Notes: generated by a model not told the origin, from the sequence alone. A stretch of 64,000 nucleotides of DNA from JBBQYD01 sp942493075 (GCA_942493075.1 OW818681.1:1612001-1676000); one strand, 5' to 3'; positions 24,716 to 33,634 are shown, numbered from the stretch's first letter. Translations and numbers: made by a program.

Positions 24716-25675
24716 CTAGGTTTTACTCACCCATTCTTTATGAATGGCATCCAGGCCGGCCTCCTTAGGATCACGGGCGTGCAGCACGACACGATAGCGA
24801 AGCTTCGCCGATTTTCCCGCCGCTAATGTCCACGGTTTCTCATTGAAATTGAAAGGCGTTGGTGAGGCAAATCCGTAATCGCGAGTAAACCAGGGTGACA
24901 ACCCCCAAGGGTTGCTCGGATCATCCATGATAGCGATCCCTTCAACCACCTCGCCGCTGGCTGTGGCTCGCTTTCCGTGAAAACCGCACCAAATTGATTT
25001 CTTCTCGAAGGTTCTTTTTTCACCGGTGTCACCTTGCGCGTTCACCAGGTTCCCACCGCCTTTGGGCGTGATATCCAAGGCAGCGCGCATTGAGAACAGG
25101 GAATGGTTCGTCTTGGGAATGGTGATGTCTTCAACAGCAATCCATTCGATATTCCAGTCGATAAATCGAAGTTTTTCACTTGGAACCTGGATGACGATCT
25201 GACGCCTATCACGCATAATGACCGGCCCTCCGGGCTTTTGCCAATCACACGCATCGGTGATCTCAATCGTGTGCTTCGTGGCTTTGCCGATTTTCGGGCC
25301 GCTGGAAAGAATCTGGCCGGTCTCATAACCTTCCTGCCAATAATTGCCACCGTTAACCTTGTCGCAACCAAAGAACAGTGACCGATGATGCGGGTAAGGC
25401 AAGGTGGTCTCATCAGTCAGTGACAGGCCACTGGCTGGCCCGGTCAGAGGATACATATAGGGGTACTTCTGTGAGCGGTGGGCGCGGTAGCAGGTGAGAG
25501 GCCTGTTGTTGAAACGAATCCAGATCTGCGGTCCCAATTCATAGAGAGTCAGTCCCGATGTATCCTCCCCTGGTCGAGCGGCTTGAGCACACGCTGGCAA
25601 TTGGCTCACCAGAGGCAGAGTAGCAGCCAAGGCAGAAATCTTGAGGAATTCCCGGCGGGGTAGATTGGTTTGCAT
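24716..25675 (-). CDS. Exported DUF6807 (PmoA-like) protein
   Basis: I start at ATG 25675 (MQTNLPRREFLKISA), giving 319 residues with a twin-arginine signal (RREFLK) and a hydrophobic core; a longer frame to 25744 adds nothing. The body fits the DUF6807/PmoA-like family of exported proteins, which are common near sugar oxidoreductases in Verrucomicrobia and Planctomycetes: KYPYMYPLTGPASG, PYPHHRSLFFGCDKVNGG, YW...GYETGQI, SLFSMRAALDITPKGG, SIWCGFHGK, GIAIMDDPSNP. Despite the PmoA label there is no evidence of methane oxidation; a role in glycoside processing is more likely. Divergent from lepB. Confidence 0.75.
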   Translation of the reverse strand: MQTNLPRREFLKISALAATLPLVSQLPACAQAARPGEDTSGLTLYELGPQIWIRFNNRPLTCYRAHRSQKYPYMYPLTGPASGLSLTDETTLPYPHHRSLFFGCDKVNGGNYWQEGYETGQILSSGPKIGKATKHTIEITDACDWQKPGGPVIMRDRRQIVIQVPSEKLRFIDWNIEWIAVEDITIPKTNHSLFSMRAALDITPKGGGNLVNAQGDTGEKRTFEKKSIWCGFHGKRATASGEVVEGIAIMDDPSNPWGLSPWFTRDYGFASPTPFNFNEKPWTLAAGKSAKLRYRVVLHARDPKEAGLDAIHKEWVSKT

Positions 25676-25767
25676 GGCGAATCCATGGCACAAAACGAGA
25701 CGTGTTGCCAAGGCAAATGTGCTCAACCTCCTTTGAACGATCATCTGTCTCGCAGGTCAAATCGCCA

Positions 25768-26472
25768 ATGAAGACTACGAGCCTGCGTTCTCGCGCACTG
25801 AGATGGTGGAAGAATGAAATTCGTCCTCTGTTCATCATCGCCCTGGTGGTTTTCTCTATTCGCTCATCTCTTGCGGACTGGAATGATGTCCCTACCGGTT
25901 CGATGAAACCGACCATTTTGGAGGGAGACAGGGTCTTTGTGAACAAGCTGGCATATGATCTGAAAGTACCATTCACAACATGGCACATGGCTCAATGGGG
26001 CGATCCACAACGGGGTGATATCGTGGTCTTCTTCTCCCCTCATGACGGCAAACGACTTGTCAAACGGGTCGTTGGGTTGCCCGGGGATCTCATCCAGATG
26101 CGCGACGAGTCGCTCATCATCAACGGCTCAGCCTTGAGCTATACAGCCCTTGGATCGGACGTCTCGAATCGATTAAGCAACCAAGAGCAGCTTCGAAGCG
26201 TTTTCGCAACTGAACGCTTGGCAGGCCACCCTCATGCGATCATGGCTATTCCGGGTGTGCGAGCGATGCGGTCTTTTGAGCCAACCCGCGTGCTTGAGGG
26301 ACATTACTTCCTCATGGGTGATAACCGTGACGACAGCTTCGACTCGCGCTACTTCGGCATGGTTGAACGCAAGCAGATTGTCGGAGAAGCCTTGGGAGTC
26401 GCCTTCTCCTTGAACCGTTCTCGATACTGGCTGCCGAGGGCGAATCGTTTTTTCAAACCCCTTGACGAATAA
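25768..26472 (+). CDS. lepB: Signal peptidase I
   Basis: I start at ATG 25768 (MKTTSLRSRALRWWKNE), 234 residues. A single membrane helix (IRPLFIIALVVFSIRSSLA) is followed by the catalytic box VPTGSMKPTI with nucleophile Ser45. The general base is Lys99 in LVKRVVGLPGD. The last box is MGDNRDDSFDSRYFG. An insertion of about 70 residues between boxes (LSYTALGSDVSN...MRSFEP) enlarges the periplasmic domain. It removes signal peptides from exported proteins at the outer face of the inner membrane and is probably one of several in this genome, given the many exported proteins. Confidence 0.93.
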   Translation: MKTTSLRSRALRWWKNEIRPLFIIALVVFSIRSSLADWNDVPTGSMKPTILEGDRVFVNKLAYDLKVPFTTWHMAQWGDPQRGDIVVFFSPHDGKRLVKRVVGLPGDLIQMRDESLIINGSALSYTALGSDVSNRLSNQEQLRSVFATERLAGHPHAIMAIPGVRAMRSFEPTRVLEGHYFLMGDNRDDSFDSRYFGMVERKQIVGEALGVAFSLNRSRYWLPRANRFFKPLDE

Positions 26473-26534
26473 TCGGAGAACTGAGCTCAGGCTCTGTTCC
26501 CAGACTCGCTGATGTATCGATCCGAAATTGACCC

Positions 26535-27899
26535 TCAGCGAGCCTTCGTGCCAATGCGGATCCTCTTGATCGCCAGTTGGTCACCTGGGGCGAAACCGGC
26601 TCCAGGCTCGATGGCGATCGCTGTAATCAGCCCGTGATATTCCGGTGAGTCGGAGAGCTTCAGACGATATAGATGGAGCCTTCCGTCCGAGTTGAGTTGC
26701 AATGTCAGGCTCTTCTTGTCGTCCCAACGCTCGTCGCCCAGAGTCTTCCAGAACACCCGCAGTTGCGTGGGTTTCCCCTTATGTTCCACTTCGATTTCGA
26801 TGAACGTACCGTCCTCAGCTCGCCAGCAACGGATAGTGCTTTCCAGGTGGGCAGTCTTCTCTCCAAGTGTGATTCTCCATTCGCCCTTAAGTGGGAACCC
26901 CTGGTCGGTCGCATCCCGAAGGGTCCAGTGCTGGCGATCGTTTTTGAACACCCAGTCGGGTGTGGACCTGGATGCTTGTGCTGTGAAGTGTTCCCGAATC
27001 GCGTCCAGTTTTCCGACCATCAGATCGGTGCAATGCTCGTAAACAATGTTGTGATCGAAGTTTTCCATGTGGATCGGAGCCACATAAGCGGTGGAGCCGT
27101 GTTTCGGGTCGTCCGAGCGGCCGTCGCCATGAATTCCACCATGGAACTCACCACCGTCTTCCTTAAACACACCAATGCCCCAGTCGTCAGCGCCCACGAG
27201 CGCAGCCCAGCGTTCAGTGGCTAGGAACCGGGTCCACGGCCAGGGCTTGTGCCAGTCATTGGTCACATGCGTGAGGGCATCCCCCGTGAATGGTTTATCG
27301 CCCGTGTAGGCCATCAAACGATGGAGCTTCGAGATGGTATAAACGGCTGGTAGCTCCTGGGCGCACGGTCTGTAAAAAGTATTATCCGAGCGCTGATTTG
27401 TGCAGCGAAAACGCATGTGAACCACCGTCCCTTCCAAGGTCGTCCATGTCTCAAACAGACAATCGCCAGGCAAATTGTTGTGAGGCCACTGCATCGGGAT
27501 GCATTTGATGTAAATCTCCCGGCCATTGTTGCGGTGCTCCACCACTTTCGATGGATTCAGATAGCAATCGCCGGTTTGAATGGGATTCCAGCCCAGGCCG
27601 GCCCAGCTTTTGTTGGGCTTTTTGTCAGCCGTCTCAAACGGCCACGGACCTGAGTAATGCGACATCTGGATTTGCCGTCCGAGATCTGCGCTGTTGATTA
27701 AGTTGCCCGGACGCTCCTTGCTCGATAGAAAAGTCACTGCGCCGCCCAGGGAGAGATCCATTCCGATTCGCACCTGGTCATTTGCCAGGTAAACCATTCT
27801 GGGTTCAGGAAGCTGGGTGGGGGCGGCCGTCGCGGCAAAGACAGCCATCAAAGCAGCGAACCATAGGCAGGTTTTGAAGGTTCTCATCAAGACTTTCAT
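26535..27899 (-). CDS. Secreted protein, possible galactose-mutarotase-type fold
   Basis: The 454-residue product has a signal peptide (TCLWFAALMAVFAATAA). The first 330 residues are beta-rich (VRIGMDLSLGGAVTFLSSKE, VVHMRFRCTN), with aromatic and histidine residues as in sugar-binding supersandwich folds (MSHYSGPWPFE, MQWPHNNLPGD). The last 120 residues (WTLRDATDQGFPLKGEWRI...IKRIRIGTKAR) look like a jelly-roll carbohydrate-binding domain. No catalytic residues can be named. With the DUF6807 protein and the six-hairpin glycosidase it fits an extracytoplasmic polysaccharide role. It is followed in the other direction by tRNA-Leu. Confidence 0.6.
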   Translation of the reverse strand: MKVLMRTFKTCLWFAALMAVFAATAAPTQLPEPRMVYLANDQVRIGMDLSLGGAVTFLSSKERPGNLINSADLGRQIQMSHYSGPWPFETADKKPNKSWAGLGWNPIQTGDCYLNPSKVVEHRNNGREIYIKCIPMQWPHNNLPGDCLFETWTTLEGTVVHMRFRCTNQRSDNTFYRPCAQELPAVYTISKLHRLMAYTGDKPFTGDALTHVTNDWHKPWPWTRFLATERWAALVGADDWGIGVFKEDGGEFHGGIHGDGRSDDPKHGSTAYVAPIHMENFDHNIVYEHCTDLMVGKLDAIREHFTAQASRSTPDWVFKNDRQHWTLRDATDQGFPLKGEWRITLGEKTAHLESTIRCWRAEDGTFIEIEVEHKGKPTQLRVFWKTLGDERWDDKKSLTLQLNSDGRLHLYRLKLSDSPEYHGLITAIAIEPGAGFAPGDQLAIKRIRIGTKAR

Positions 27900-27933
27900 T
27901 TTGAAGCCTCTGCGAGGAAGTGGCTAGTGAAAA

Positions 27934-28021
27934 TGGTGCCGGTGGTGGGACTTGAACCCACACGACTTTTGAAGGTCCCAGGATTTTAAGTCCTGTGCGT
28001 CTGCCATTTCGCCACACCGGC
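27934..28021 (-). tRNA. tRNA-Leu (anticodon TAA)
   Basis: A complete 88-nt class II tRNA lies on the minus strand: acceptor GCCGGTG, anticodon loop CTTAAAA with anticodon TAA, a long variable arm (ACCTTCAAAAGT), T-loop GTTCAAGTCC, and encoded CCA. It reads leucine UUA. Confidence 0.95.
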
Positions 28022-28605
28022 TCGTTGTGACGGCTAAACTGTCGCAAAGGTTACCCCTCTGTGCAAGCCGCCAGTTGGGTTGTTTAGGTGGTTGCGAATC
28101 AGATGGTCATTCGCCTTAACCTCAAAGTAAGGAAATGCGGATGTGGTTTGCCCTACGGAGCAAGTGGCGGATATGATCCAACGCAATCCCGATCACCGTG
28201 GGAGGGGATGAATGGACGATTTTGGGCGCTCCGATAACTTTCCCAGCCAGTGACACCCGAAAAGCATTTTTGTAAAGAGACACTTGTTTTCTCTGATTTG
28301 CGGGATTAAGTGGAAGCCGACCTTGGGCTTGAGTGGGAGAACTTCAAGCAGGAGTCCACTTCTTATTGGCATGCTGGAGGAAGGGTCATTTAGAAACCTG
28401 CGAGTGTTAGGGTGGGCCACCTGCAGGCTGCGTTTCCGCATGGACAGGGCAGAATTAATTTCCAGGCTGACTGGACGAGGCGAGAAAGGCGAACAAGACA
28501 GGGACACTTTCTCCGAAGGATCTTTGTTTGCACGTGCTGCAGCCAAGGCGCTAGGTGAGCCTCGAATCCTCGACATTGATGCCTATCTTTATTACCATAG
28601 ATTGC
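28022..28605. other. Spacer upstream of the GmrSD-type gene
   Basis: A 127-codon minus-strand frame (28193-28576) and a plus-strand frame overlap here; neither has a convincing composition. A CACCTGCAGGCTGCGTTTCC block at 28418-28437 resembles the start of the GC-rich repeat. Accessory genes begin just past this tRNA-flanking spacer. Confidence 0.4.
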
Positions 28606-30330
28606 ATGTCAACCTCAGCTTTTAATTCCAGTTCAAAAACTGTCGGTGAACTGCTCGGTAACGTTTCGCGCGACCGCGTGGAGGTTCCTGAGTTTCAGCG
28701 CGGATATGAATGGAACAAAAAGCACGTCACCTCTTTCTGGGAAGACATTGTGCAATTTGAAAAAGAGCGCGGTATGGCCAACGGGCCGAAAAAGTACTTT
28801 TTGGGGCCGATTGTCGTATTGCACGGAGACGATGAGATTATGCAGTTGCTTGATGGCCAGCAACGCCTTGCTACCGCAACGATTCTTTTGAGTGTTCTGC
28901 GCGAGGTGGCGAAAGCAACCGGTGTGAAAGACGGGGATGATTTTGCCCGTGATACTCAGAATCAATTCATCGCGAAAGCCGATGGCGAGTATGCGCTCAA
29001 ACTCGGCGCGACCGACAAGGCGTTTTTTCGAGATTTCATTCAGAGCGAGACGCCAGTGAAGAGCAAGCCCAGTCTGCGGACTCACCGGAACATTTTTGCC
29101 GCTCGCCACCTACTGCTGGAAAAAGTAAAAAATAAGACGACAGGGGCCACCGCTGCCGCTCAACTGAGCATTTTGAGAAGTCTGCGGCAGATTTTAGTCA
29201 GTGATTTGGTGCTGGCATGTATTCCCGTTGAATCTGAACGCGACGCATTCAGAATCTTTGAAACCTTGAATGACCGGGGATTGAGACTGGCAACCCCAGA
29301 CTTGCTTCTGAATTATTTGATGCGGCAGGCAACACCCGAGAAAGACCAAAAGAAAGTTCGCGAATACTGGACGGATATGATTGAGCGCATGGGAAAACGT
29401 GACATTAACCGTTTTTTGCGGCACATGTGGGTTTCCAACTATGGCGACTTGAAAGCGCAGGATTTGTTTTCGGAGCTCAAAACTCATATTGAAAAGAAGG
29501 GCATCAGCAGTTTGGATTTTGCGCGAACCTGCAAGGATGAATGTGAATACTATGTTCAACTTATTTCAATTGAAGCGGAACATTTGGGAAAATCAACAAC
29601 CTACGTTAAGAGCATTTTAACCGGCTTGGATGCACAAGTATCTTTGCCTGCCCTCCTGTCTGCTTACCAAAAACTGCCGCCCGAAGAGTTTGTCAAAGTC
29701 TGCCAATTGATATTGGTTTTTGTCGTCCGCTATTCCGTCATTGCTGGCCTTGATGCGTCCGGTTTGGAGAATGTCCTTTTCGGTTTGGCACGGGATATTC
29801 GTGTTCAAATGGCTCAAGAGGATGGCAACAAAGCTAACTCAAAAGCGTGCATGAAACACATCAAGGATACGCTGATAAGAAACTCTCCGTCTGACAAGCA
29901 GCTTGAAACAGCAATTCCCCAACTGGTTCTCTCCCCAGATGAGGCCCCTTACGTGATGTCTCGCATTGCGAATCATATGCAGACGACGACGAAAGAAACC
30001 AGGATCAGTGACGCAAATGTCGAGCATATTTTCCCCAAAAACCCCGATGAAAAAGAATGGGGGGGCACTTCGAATCACGAATTGATGGAACCCTACCTGT
30101 GGCACATTGGTAATCTGACAGTCATGGGAACAAGGCTTAACGGCGGTGTTGGCAATAAAGAATACAACATCAAACGGGTCAGCTACGAGAATGCTTCAGA
30201 ACTGGAAATCACCAAAAAAATTGCCGCCGACTACGATGATTGGAACGTGAGAAACATCGAAGACCGCGCTGCCAAGCTTACCAAGCCGATGTTGGAGGTT
30301 TGGGGTTTTGAGAATCCATCACGCGTTTGA
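28606..30330 (+). CDS. GmrSD-type type IV restriction protein (DUF262-DUF1524)
   Basis: I use ATG 28606 (MSTSAFNSSSKTVGEL), 574 residues, with the family start just after. The N-terminal DUF262 (GmrS-like) part has VEVPEFQRGYEWN at 26-38, YFLGPIVVL and the nucleotide-hydrolysis motif LLDGQQRLAT at 81-90 (Asp83, Gln85, Arg87). The middle is helical. The C-terminal DUF1524 (GmrD-like) nuclease has DANVEHIFPKNP near residue 470 and HIGNLTVMGTRLN, the His-Asn features of a His-Me finger. Single-chain GmrSD proteins cut DNA carrying modified (for example glucosylated) hydroxymethylcytosine, so this is probably anti-phage. The next gene on the strand began 19 bp downstream before IS66 split it. Confidence 0.9.
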   Translation: MSTSAFNSSSKTVGELLGNVSRDRVEVPEFQRGYEWNKKHVTSFWEDIVQFEKERGMANGPKKYFLGPIVVLHGDDEIMQLLDGQQRLATATILLSVLREVAKATGVKDGDDFARDTQNQFIAKADGEYALKLGATDKAFFRDFIQSETPVKSKPSLRTHRNIFAARHLLLEKVKNKTTGATAAAQLSILRSLRQILVSDLVLACIPVESERDAFRIFETLNDRGLRLATPDLLLNYLMRQATPEKDQKKVREYWTDMIERMGKRDINRFLRHMWVSNYGDLKAQDLFSELKTHIEKKGISSLDFARTCKDECEYYVQLISIEAEHLGKSTTYVKSILTGLDAQVSLPALLSAYQKLPPEEFVKVCQLILVFVVRYSVIAGLDASGLENVLFGLARDIRVQMAQEDGNKANSKACMKHIKDTLIRNSPSDKQLETAIPQLVLSPDEAPYVMSRIANHMQTTTKETRISDANVEHIFPKNPDEKEWGGTSNHELMEPYLWHIGNLTVMGTRLNGGVGNKEYNIKRVSYENASELEITKKIAADYDDWNVRNIEDRAAKLTKPMLEVWGFENPSRV

Positions 30331-30349
30331 GTGATTCAAGTTTCCTTTT

Positions 30350-30362
30350 ATGCCATCCAAAG
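30350..30362 (+). pseudogene. Detached 5' end of the HEPN-like gene
   Basis: ATGCCATCCAAAG is the original start (M-P-S-K and one base) of the gene that now continues at 32886. The IS66 target duplication ATCCAAAG is the last eight bases. Removing the IS and one duplicate restores MPSKVMSHEAK in one frame, starting 19 bp after the GmrSD stop. Confidence 0.85.
30355..30362. repeat. IS66 target-site duplication, left copy
   Basis: ATCCAAAG directly abuts the GTAAGCGTCA end; the same eight bases follow the other end at 32878-32885. Eight bases is the normal IS66 duplication. Confidence 0.95.
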
Positions 30363-30440
30363 GTAAGCGTCATTTATAGCACCACTGGACAACAGGAGTC
30401 CGGGGAGTCGTAGCTGTCAGAGGCTGTTTGACTCTGACGT

Positions 30441-31985
30441 TTATGATGCTTTGCGAAGCGGCTGTTGAGCGGGTTTGCCCCAGGCGCCGGGAAGGATTCC
30501 TGGCACCTGCTGAATGGTCATCTGCGGCAAGCGTGTGAGAACGTCTTTGAGGTATGCGTAAGGATCAATGTTGCGCCTCCGGCAGCTCTCGATCAAGGTG
30601 TAGATGATGGCGCTGCGGTCTCCGGCCTCGGCTTCGCCAATGAACAACCAGTTCTTTTTTCCAAGGGCGGTTGGCCTGATGGCATTCTCGACCAGGTTGT
30701 TGTCGATCTCTATCCTGCCGTCTTCCAAATACACTTGTAACCCCGGCATCTGGCTTGTGGCGTAGGCTATCGCTCGAGAGATCGCGTCTTGTGGGAGGAA
30801 CCGTTTGTTGCGCACCAGCAGTTCGCACGCTTTCTTGATCCGTTCTACCACCGGTTTGCTCTGGCTGGCACGCACGGCTTGGCGCAATGCCGGACCTGCC
30901 TTCTGTTCACGCAGTCTGGATTCAATCCGGTAGAGAAGCTGGATCTGCTTGATCAGCCATCCTGCTGTCCTGGGAGTGCCTTCCAGCGCGTCGTTGAACT
31001 TCCGGCGCACATGCGCCCAGCAGTAGGCCAGCTTGATCTCTTTGCCCGCACGTTGCGCCAGCCGATTATAGGCGTCATATCCATCGCATTGAATGGTGCC
31101 TTGAAAGTTCACCGGAACAACAGTGTCTAAACATGCACCGGCACGACTGGCATGCCAGTCAAAGAATACATCCCCTCCCGGACGGCTGCCCGTCCAAAGA
31201 TAGCCCTTTAAGGTCCGGCCAGCTCCCGGCTCCAAATAATCGATTGGAGTTTCGTCCACCTGCACATAGCCACCGGCCACGACTCCTGTCTTGATCAGTT
31301 GATGCACCGGTTTGAGCCAGTCCGAGGCCAGCTCCACCCACCGGGCCAGTGTTTGGCGCGGCAGATGGATGCCGTGGCGGCGGGCCAAAATCTGTTCCTG
31401 CCGATAAAGCGGCAAGTGATCGCAGTACTTGGCAACCAGGACATGAGCCAGCAGCGCCGGAGTGGCGATGCAGCGTTCCTGCAATGTAGGCGGCAAAGGG
31501 GCCGTCACAGGAGCCAGCTCCGGCTCCCTTTTGGATACATAGGTGCGGCGCACCAGGCGGCGGCGAAAATAGCGCGCAGGCTCGTAATCCAGTTGCTCTC
31601 TGACTTCTTCCCCGATCTGACGAAACTGTTCCGGAGCTGCTTTGACGGGCTCAGGATCAATGATTTCCTCAACTACAGGAAGGTTCTCGGGCAGACGCGG
31701 AGCCTTGGGTTTGCGCACTGTCTGAACCTGTGGCTGGGGTTTAGGAGTTTCGACTTTCGCCTCAGTGGCGGACTGCGCCGTTTCGGCACCTGAAAGTAAA
31801 AACTGAAGCTGCGCCACATCCATCTTCTCACTGCTGGCTCCAAAGACCCGGCGCAACAGCAGATTGACCTTTTCACGGAGCAATTGGTTCTCTTTGCGGA
31901 GCGAATCGTTGTCCTGCCGCAGCGAAACATTGAGCTGGAGCGCCTGCTCCAGTTGCTCGGTTAGTTGTGCTTCGCGCGGGGTCAT
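30441..31985 (-). CDS. tnpC: IS66 transposase TnpC
   Basis: The 514-residue product is the DDE transposase of IS66. It has an N-terminal leucine-zipper-like coiled coil (EQLEQALQLNVSLRQDNDSL...RRVFGASSEKMD), a helix-turn-helix/zinc region (YVSKREPELAPVT...RCIATPALLAHVLVAKYCDHLPL), and the catalytic core with QVDETPIDYLEPG, TIQCDGYDAYNRLA and RIEIDNNLVENAIRP. The C-terminal signature IDPYAYLKDVLTRLP follows. The length is normal for IS66 and the frame is intact. It lies last in the tnpABC operon after an 84-bp gap from tnpB. Confidence 0.97.
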   Translation of the reverse strand: MTPREAQLTEQLEQALQLNVSLRQDNDSLRKENQLLREKVNLLLRRVFGASSEKMDVAQLQFLLSGAETAQSATEAKVETPKPQPQVQTVRKPKAPRLPENLPVVEEIIDPEPVKAAPEQFRQIGEEVREQLDYEPARYFRRRLVRRTYVSKREPELAPVTAPLPPTLQERCIATPALLAHVLVAKYCDHLPLYRQEQILARRHGIHLPRQTLARWVELASDWLKPVHQLIKTGVVAGGYVQVDETPIDYLEPGAGRTLKGYLWTGSRPGGDVFFDWHASRAGACLDTVVPVNFQGTIQCDGYDAYNRLAQRAGKEIKLAYCWAHVRRKFNDALEGTPRTAGWLIKQIQLLYRIESRLREQKAGPALRQAVRASQSKPVVERIKKACELLVRNKRFLPQDAISRAIAYATSQMPGLQVYLEDGRIEIDNNLVENAIRPTALGKKNWLFIGEAEAGDRSAIIYTLIESCRRRNIDPYAYLKDVLTRLPQMTIQQVPGILPGAWGKPAQQPLRKAS

Positions 31986-32069
31986 CTGCGGTTAATAGAT
32001 CAGACGCAAAGTCCCCGAAAATGTTCAAAATATATAATGACTTAATAAACTTTTTTCGCGATCTTTCCG

Positions 32070-32426
32070 TCAACTTTCCCGCTCATACCAGGGCCGCAGT
32101 TTGGCTCCCTTCAAGTCTACTCCATCAGTCAGCATCGCCAGTGCTTCGGGACGGATCGCCAGCTTGCTCGTGCCCGGCTCAGCGGATTTCGGCCAGGAGA
32201 AAGTGCCTTCCTCCAAACGCTTGGTCATCACCCACAAACCCGTTCCATCAAAATAGAGGATCTTGATGCGATTATGGCGCCGGTTGATGAACACAAAGAG
32301 CGCTCCCTGGCGTGGATCCTCCCCGAGCCGCTCGCTGGCTAGCGCATACAAACCCTGAAATCCCTTGCGCATATCGCAGGGTTCCACGGCAACGAAGATC
32401 TTGAGACTGCCGGAGAAGGTCAGCAT
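32070..32426 (-). CDS. tnpB: IS66 accessory protein TnpB
   Basis: The 118-residue product has the IS66 Orf2 signature: IFVAVEPCDMRKGFQGLYAL, GALFVFINRRHNRIKILYFDGTGLWVMTKRLEEGTFSWP. It is needed for IS66 transposition, though its chemistry is not known. Its start overlaps the end of tnpA by seven bases, the usual translational coupling. Confidence 0.97.
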   Translation of the reverse strand: MLTFSGSLKIFVAVEPCDMRKGFQGLYALASERLGEDPRQGALFVFINRRHNRIKILYFDGTGLWVMTKRLEEGTFSWPKSAEPGTSKLAIRPEALAMLTDGVDLKGAKLRPWYERES

Positions 32427-32818
32427 GGCTTCTCCAAAGCGCGCACCAGGGCGGCGGCAAGAGGGATGTGTTGATGGCTGAGGATCTCAGCGCGGGCTCC
32501 GCCAGGAAAGTGAAGCAGTAATCCGCTGTTAACTGCTGGAGAGGCTTGTTGCACCACCGCTTCAACCCAGGTGAGTTGTTGTTTTTTCGGGCCGGCCTCG
32601 GAACTTCCTGAGATGAGTTTTCGGCGCTGGAGCCAATACTGGAACGTTGAATAGTTAATCCCGGAAAGACGAGCGAACTGTTTACCGCAAAGACCACTGC
32701 GATCAAACTCAACTAGCAGCGCCTGCTGGCGCTCAACAGGCGTTCGCACATGCCCACGGCTGTTGGTTTTGAGAATGAGGGATTGGGGACTCGAATCAGA
32801 ATCAATCGTAGATGCCAT
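32420..32818 (-). CDS. tnpA: IS66 accessory protein TnpA
   Basis: I start at ATG 32818 (MASTIDSDSSPQSL), 132 residues. The N-terminal half is a helix-turn-helix (VERQQALLVEFDRSGLCGKQF...SGINYSTFQYWLQRRK), as in IS66 TnpA. The C-terminal half has LTWVEAVV...GLLLHFPGGARAEI. It overlaps tnpB. Its promoter must lie inside the right IS end, pointing away from the HEPN-like gene. Confidence 0.93.
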   Translation of the reverse strand: MASTIDSDSSPQSLILKTNSRGHVRTPVERQQALLVEFDRSGLCGKQFARLSGINYSTFQYWLQRRKLISGSSEAGPKKQQLTWVEAVVQQASPAVNSGLLLHFPGGARAEILSHQHIPLAAALVRALEKPC

Positions 32819-32857
32819 ACCGAAACAGTACAACACTTACGGTACTATCGAACAGTG

Positions 32858-33634
32858 ATGCCTGGCATGACGCTTACATCCAAAGTAATGAGCCATGAAG
32901 CTAAGCAGAAGTGGCAAAAGCGCTTTGCAGAATTTAATCGAACCAAAAAGACCTATACCACAATGGGGGCTTTGCACACCTTGGCGCAGTATTGGGTAGA
33001 GAATGAAATCATCATTGAACGAGCCGCACGAACCGAGGCAGAAGAGAACGGGCCGAAATGGACGCCCGATTGGGACGACAAAGATTCAGTGGGCGAATGG
33101 CATTCGGAGCGAGACGTTGCCCGGGATATGCATGATAAGACCATGATCCCGATGCACCGCTACTCCTGCATCGTGATGCTTTACTCAACCGTTGAAAGAG
33201 AATTGCTTCGGCTAGTCGAAAATCTTGAAAAGGAACATGGGGCGCAAAAATTGAAATTGAAGGACATTCGCGCCAATTCCAAAGTTGATCAGATTTCAAG
33301 GTTTTGCGAGGTGCTTTTTGAGGTGCGATTGGTGGATTGTTCCCAGTATGGCGCGTTGACTGAATTACAGAAAATTCGAGATTGCATTATTCATTGCCTT
33401 GGTGACGTGGGTTTGTCCGCTGACAAAGATTTTTTGTTGAAGCTCAAGGGTAAACGGCGGGGTTTCTTCGCGCATCCGAAAATAGAGATTGGTATTGATA
33501 AGGAGTGCATTGAGCAATTTTTGATCGAAGTTTGGGCCTTCTTCGTCTCTGTCTTTGGCGCTTTAGGCTGGGAAATTGCCTCTCACTGGAACGAGGACAA
33601 GCTGGGGCAGGCTTTTGAACGATTAAACTCGTGA
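32858..33634 (+). CDS. HEPN-like protein, 5' end displaced by IS66
   Basis: The present frame can start at ATG 32858 inside the IS end or ATG 32888 just outside it; the original start is at 30350, four codons before the insertion. The original protein would be 253 residues. LQKIRDCIIHCLGDV contains R-x4-H, the catalytic motif of HEPN ribonucleases. The helix HRYSCIVMLYSTVERELLRLVENL is the usual companion helix with a long charged middle. In the uninterrupted state it followed the GmrSD gene by 19 bp, so it was probably a co-acting partner or toxin of that restriction system. After the insertion, expression depends on an outward promoter in the IS or is lost. Assignment to HEPN is from motif and helix pattern only. 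Confidence 0.65.
   Translation: MPGMTLTSKVMSHEAKQKWQKRFAEFNRTKKTYTTMGALHTLAQYWVENEIIIERAARTEAEENGPKWTPDWDDKDSVGEWHSERDVARDMHDKTMIPMHRYSCIVMLYSTVERELLRLVENLEKEHGAQKLKLKDIRANSKVDQISRFCEVLFEVRLVDCSQYGALTELQKIRDCIIHCLGDVGLSADKDFLLKLKGKRRGFFAHPKIEIGIDKECIEQFLIEVWAFFVSVFGALGWEIASHWNEDKLGQAFERLNS
32878..32885. repeat. IS66 target-site duplication, right copy
   Basis: ATCCAAAG directly follows the CGCTTAC end of the IS, identical to the left copy at 30355-30362. Confidence 0.95.

Larger units (their letters stand above)
30363..32877 (-). mobile_element. Complete IS66-family insertion sequence
   Basis: A 2515-bp element is bounded by inverted ends starting GTAAGCGTCAT. The matching tips continue patchily (GCA, ACTG) for about 25 bases. 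It carries the standard three genes tnpA, tnpB and tnpC on one strand and has an intact 8-bp duplication ATCCAAAG. All three frames are open, so the element looks recent and possibly active. It lies between a GmrSD-type gene and its neighbour, having entered four codons into the latter. Confidence 0.95.

Noticed and set aside
24716..25675. Particulate methane monooxygenase subunit
   Set aside because: The PmoA-like label for DUF6807 is a name only; the protein has a Tat signal and no membrane helices or copper ligands of PmoA.
28193..28576. Minus-strand 127-codon frame upstream of the GmrSD gene
   Set aside because: Basic, serine/proline-rich translation without motif; probable shadow of repeat-like sequence.
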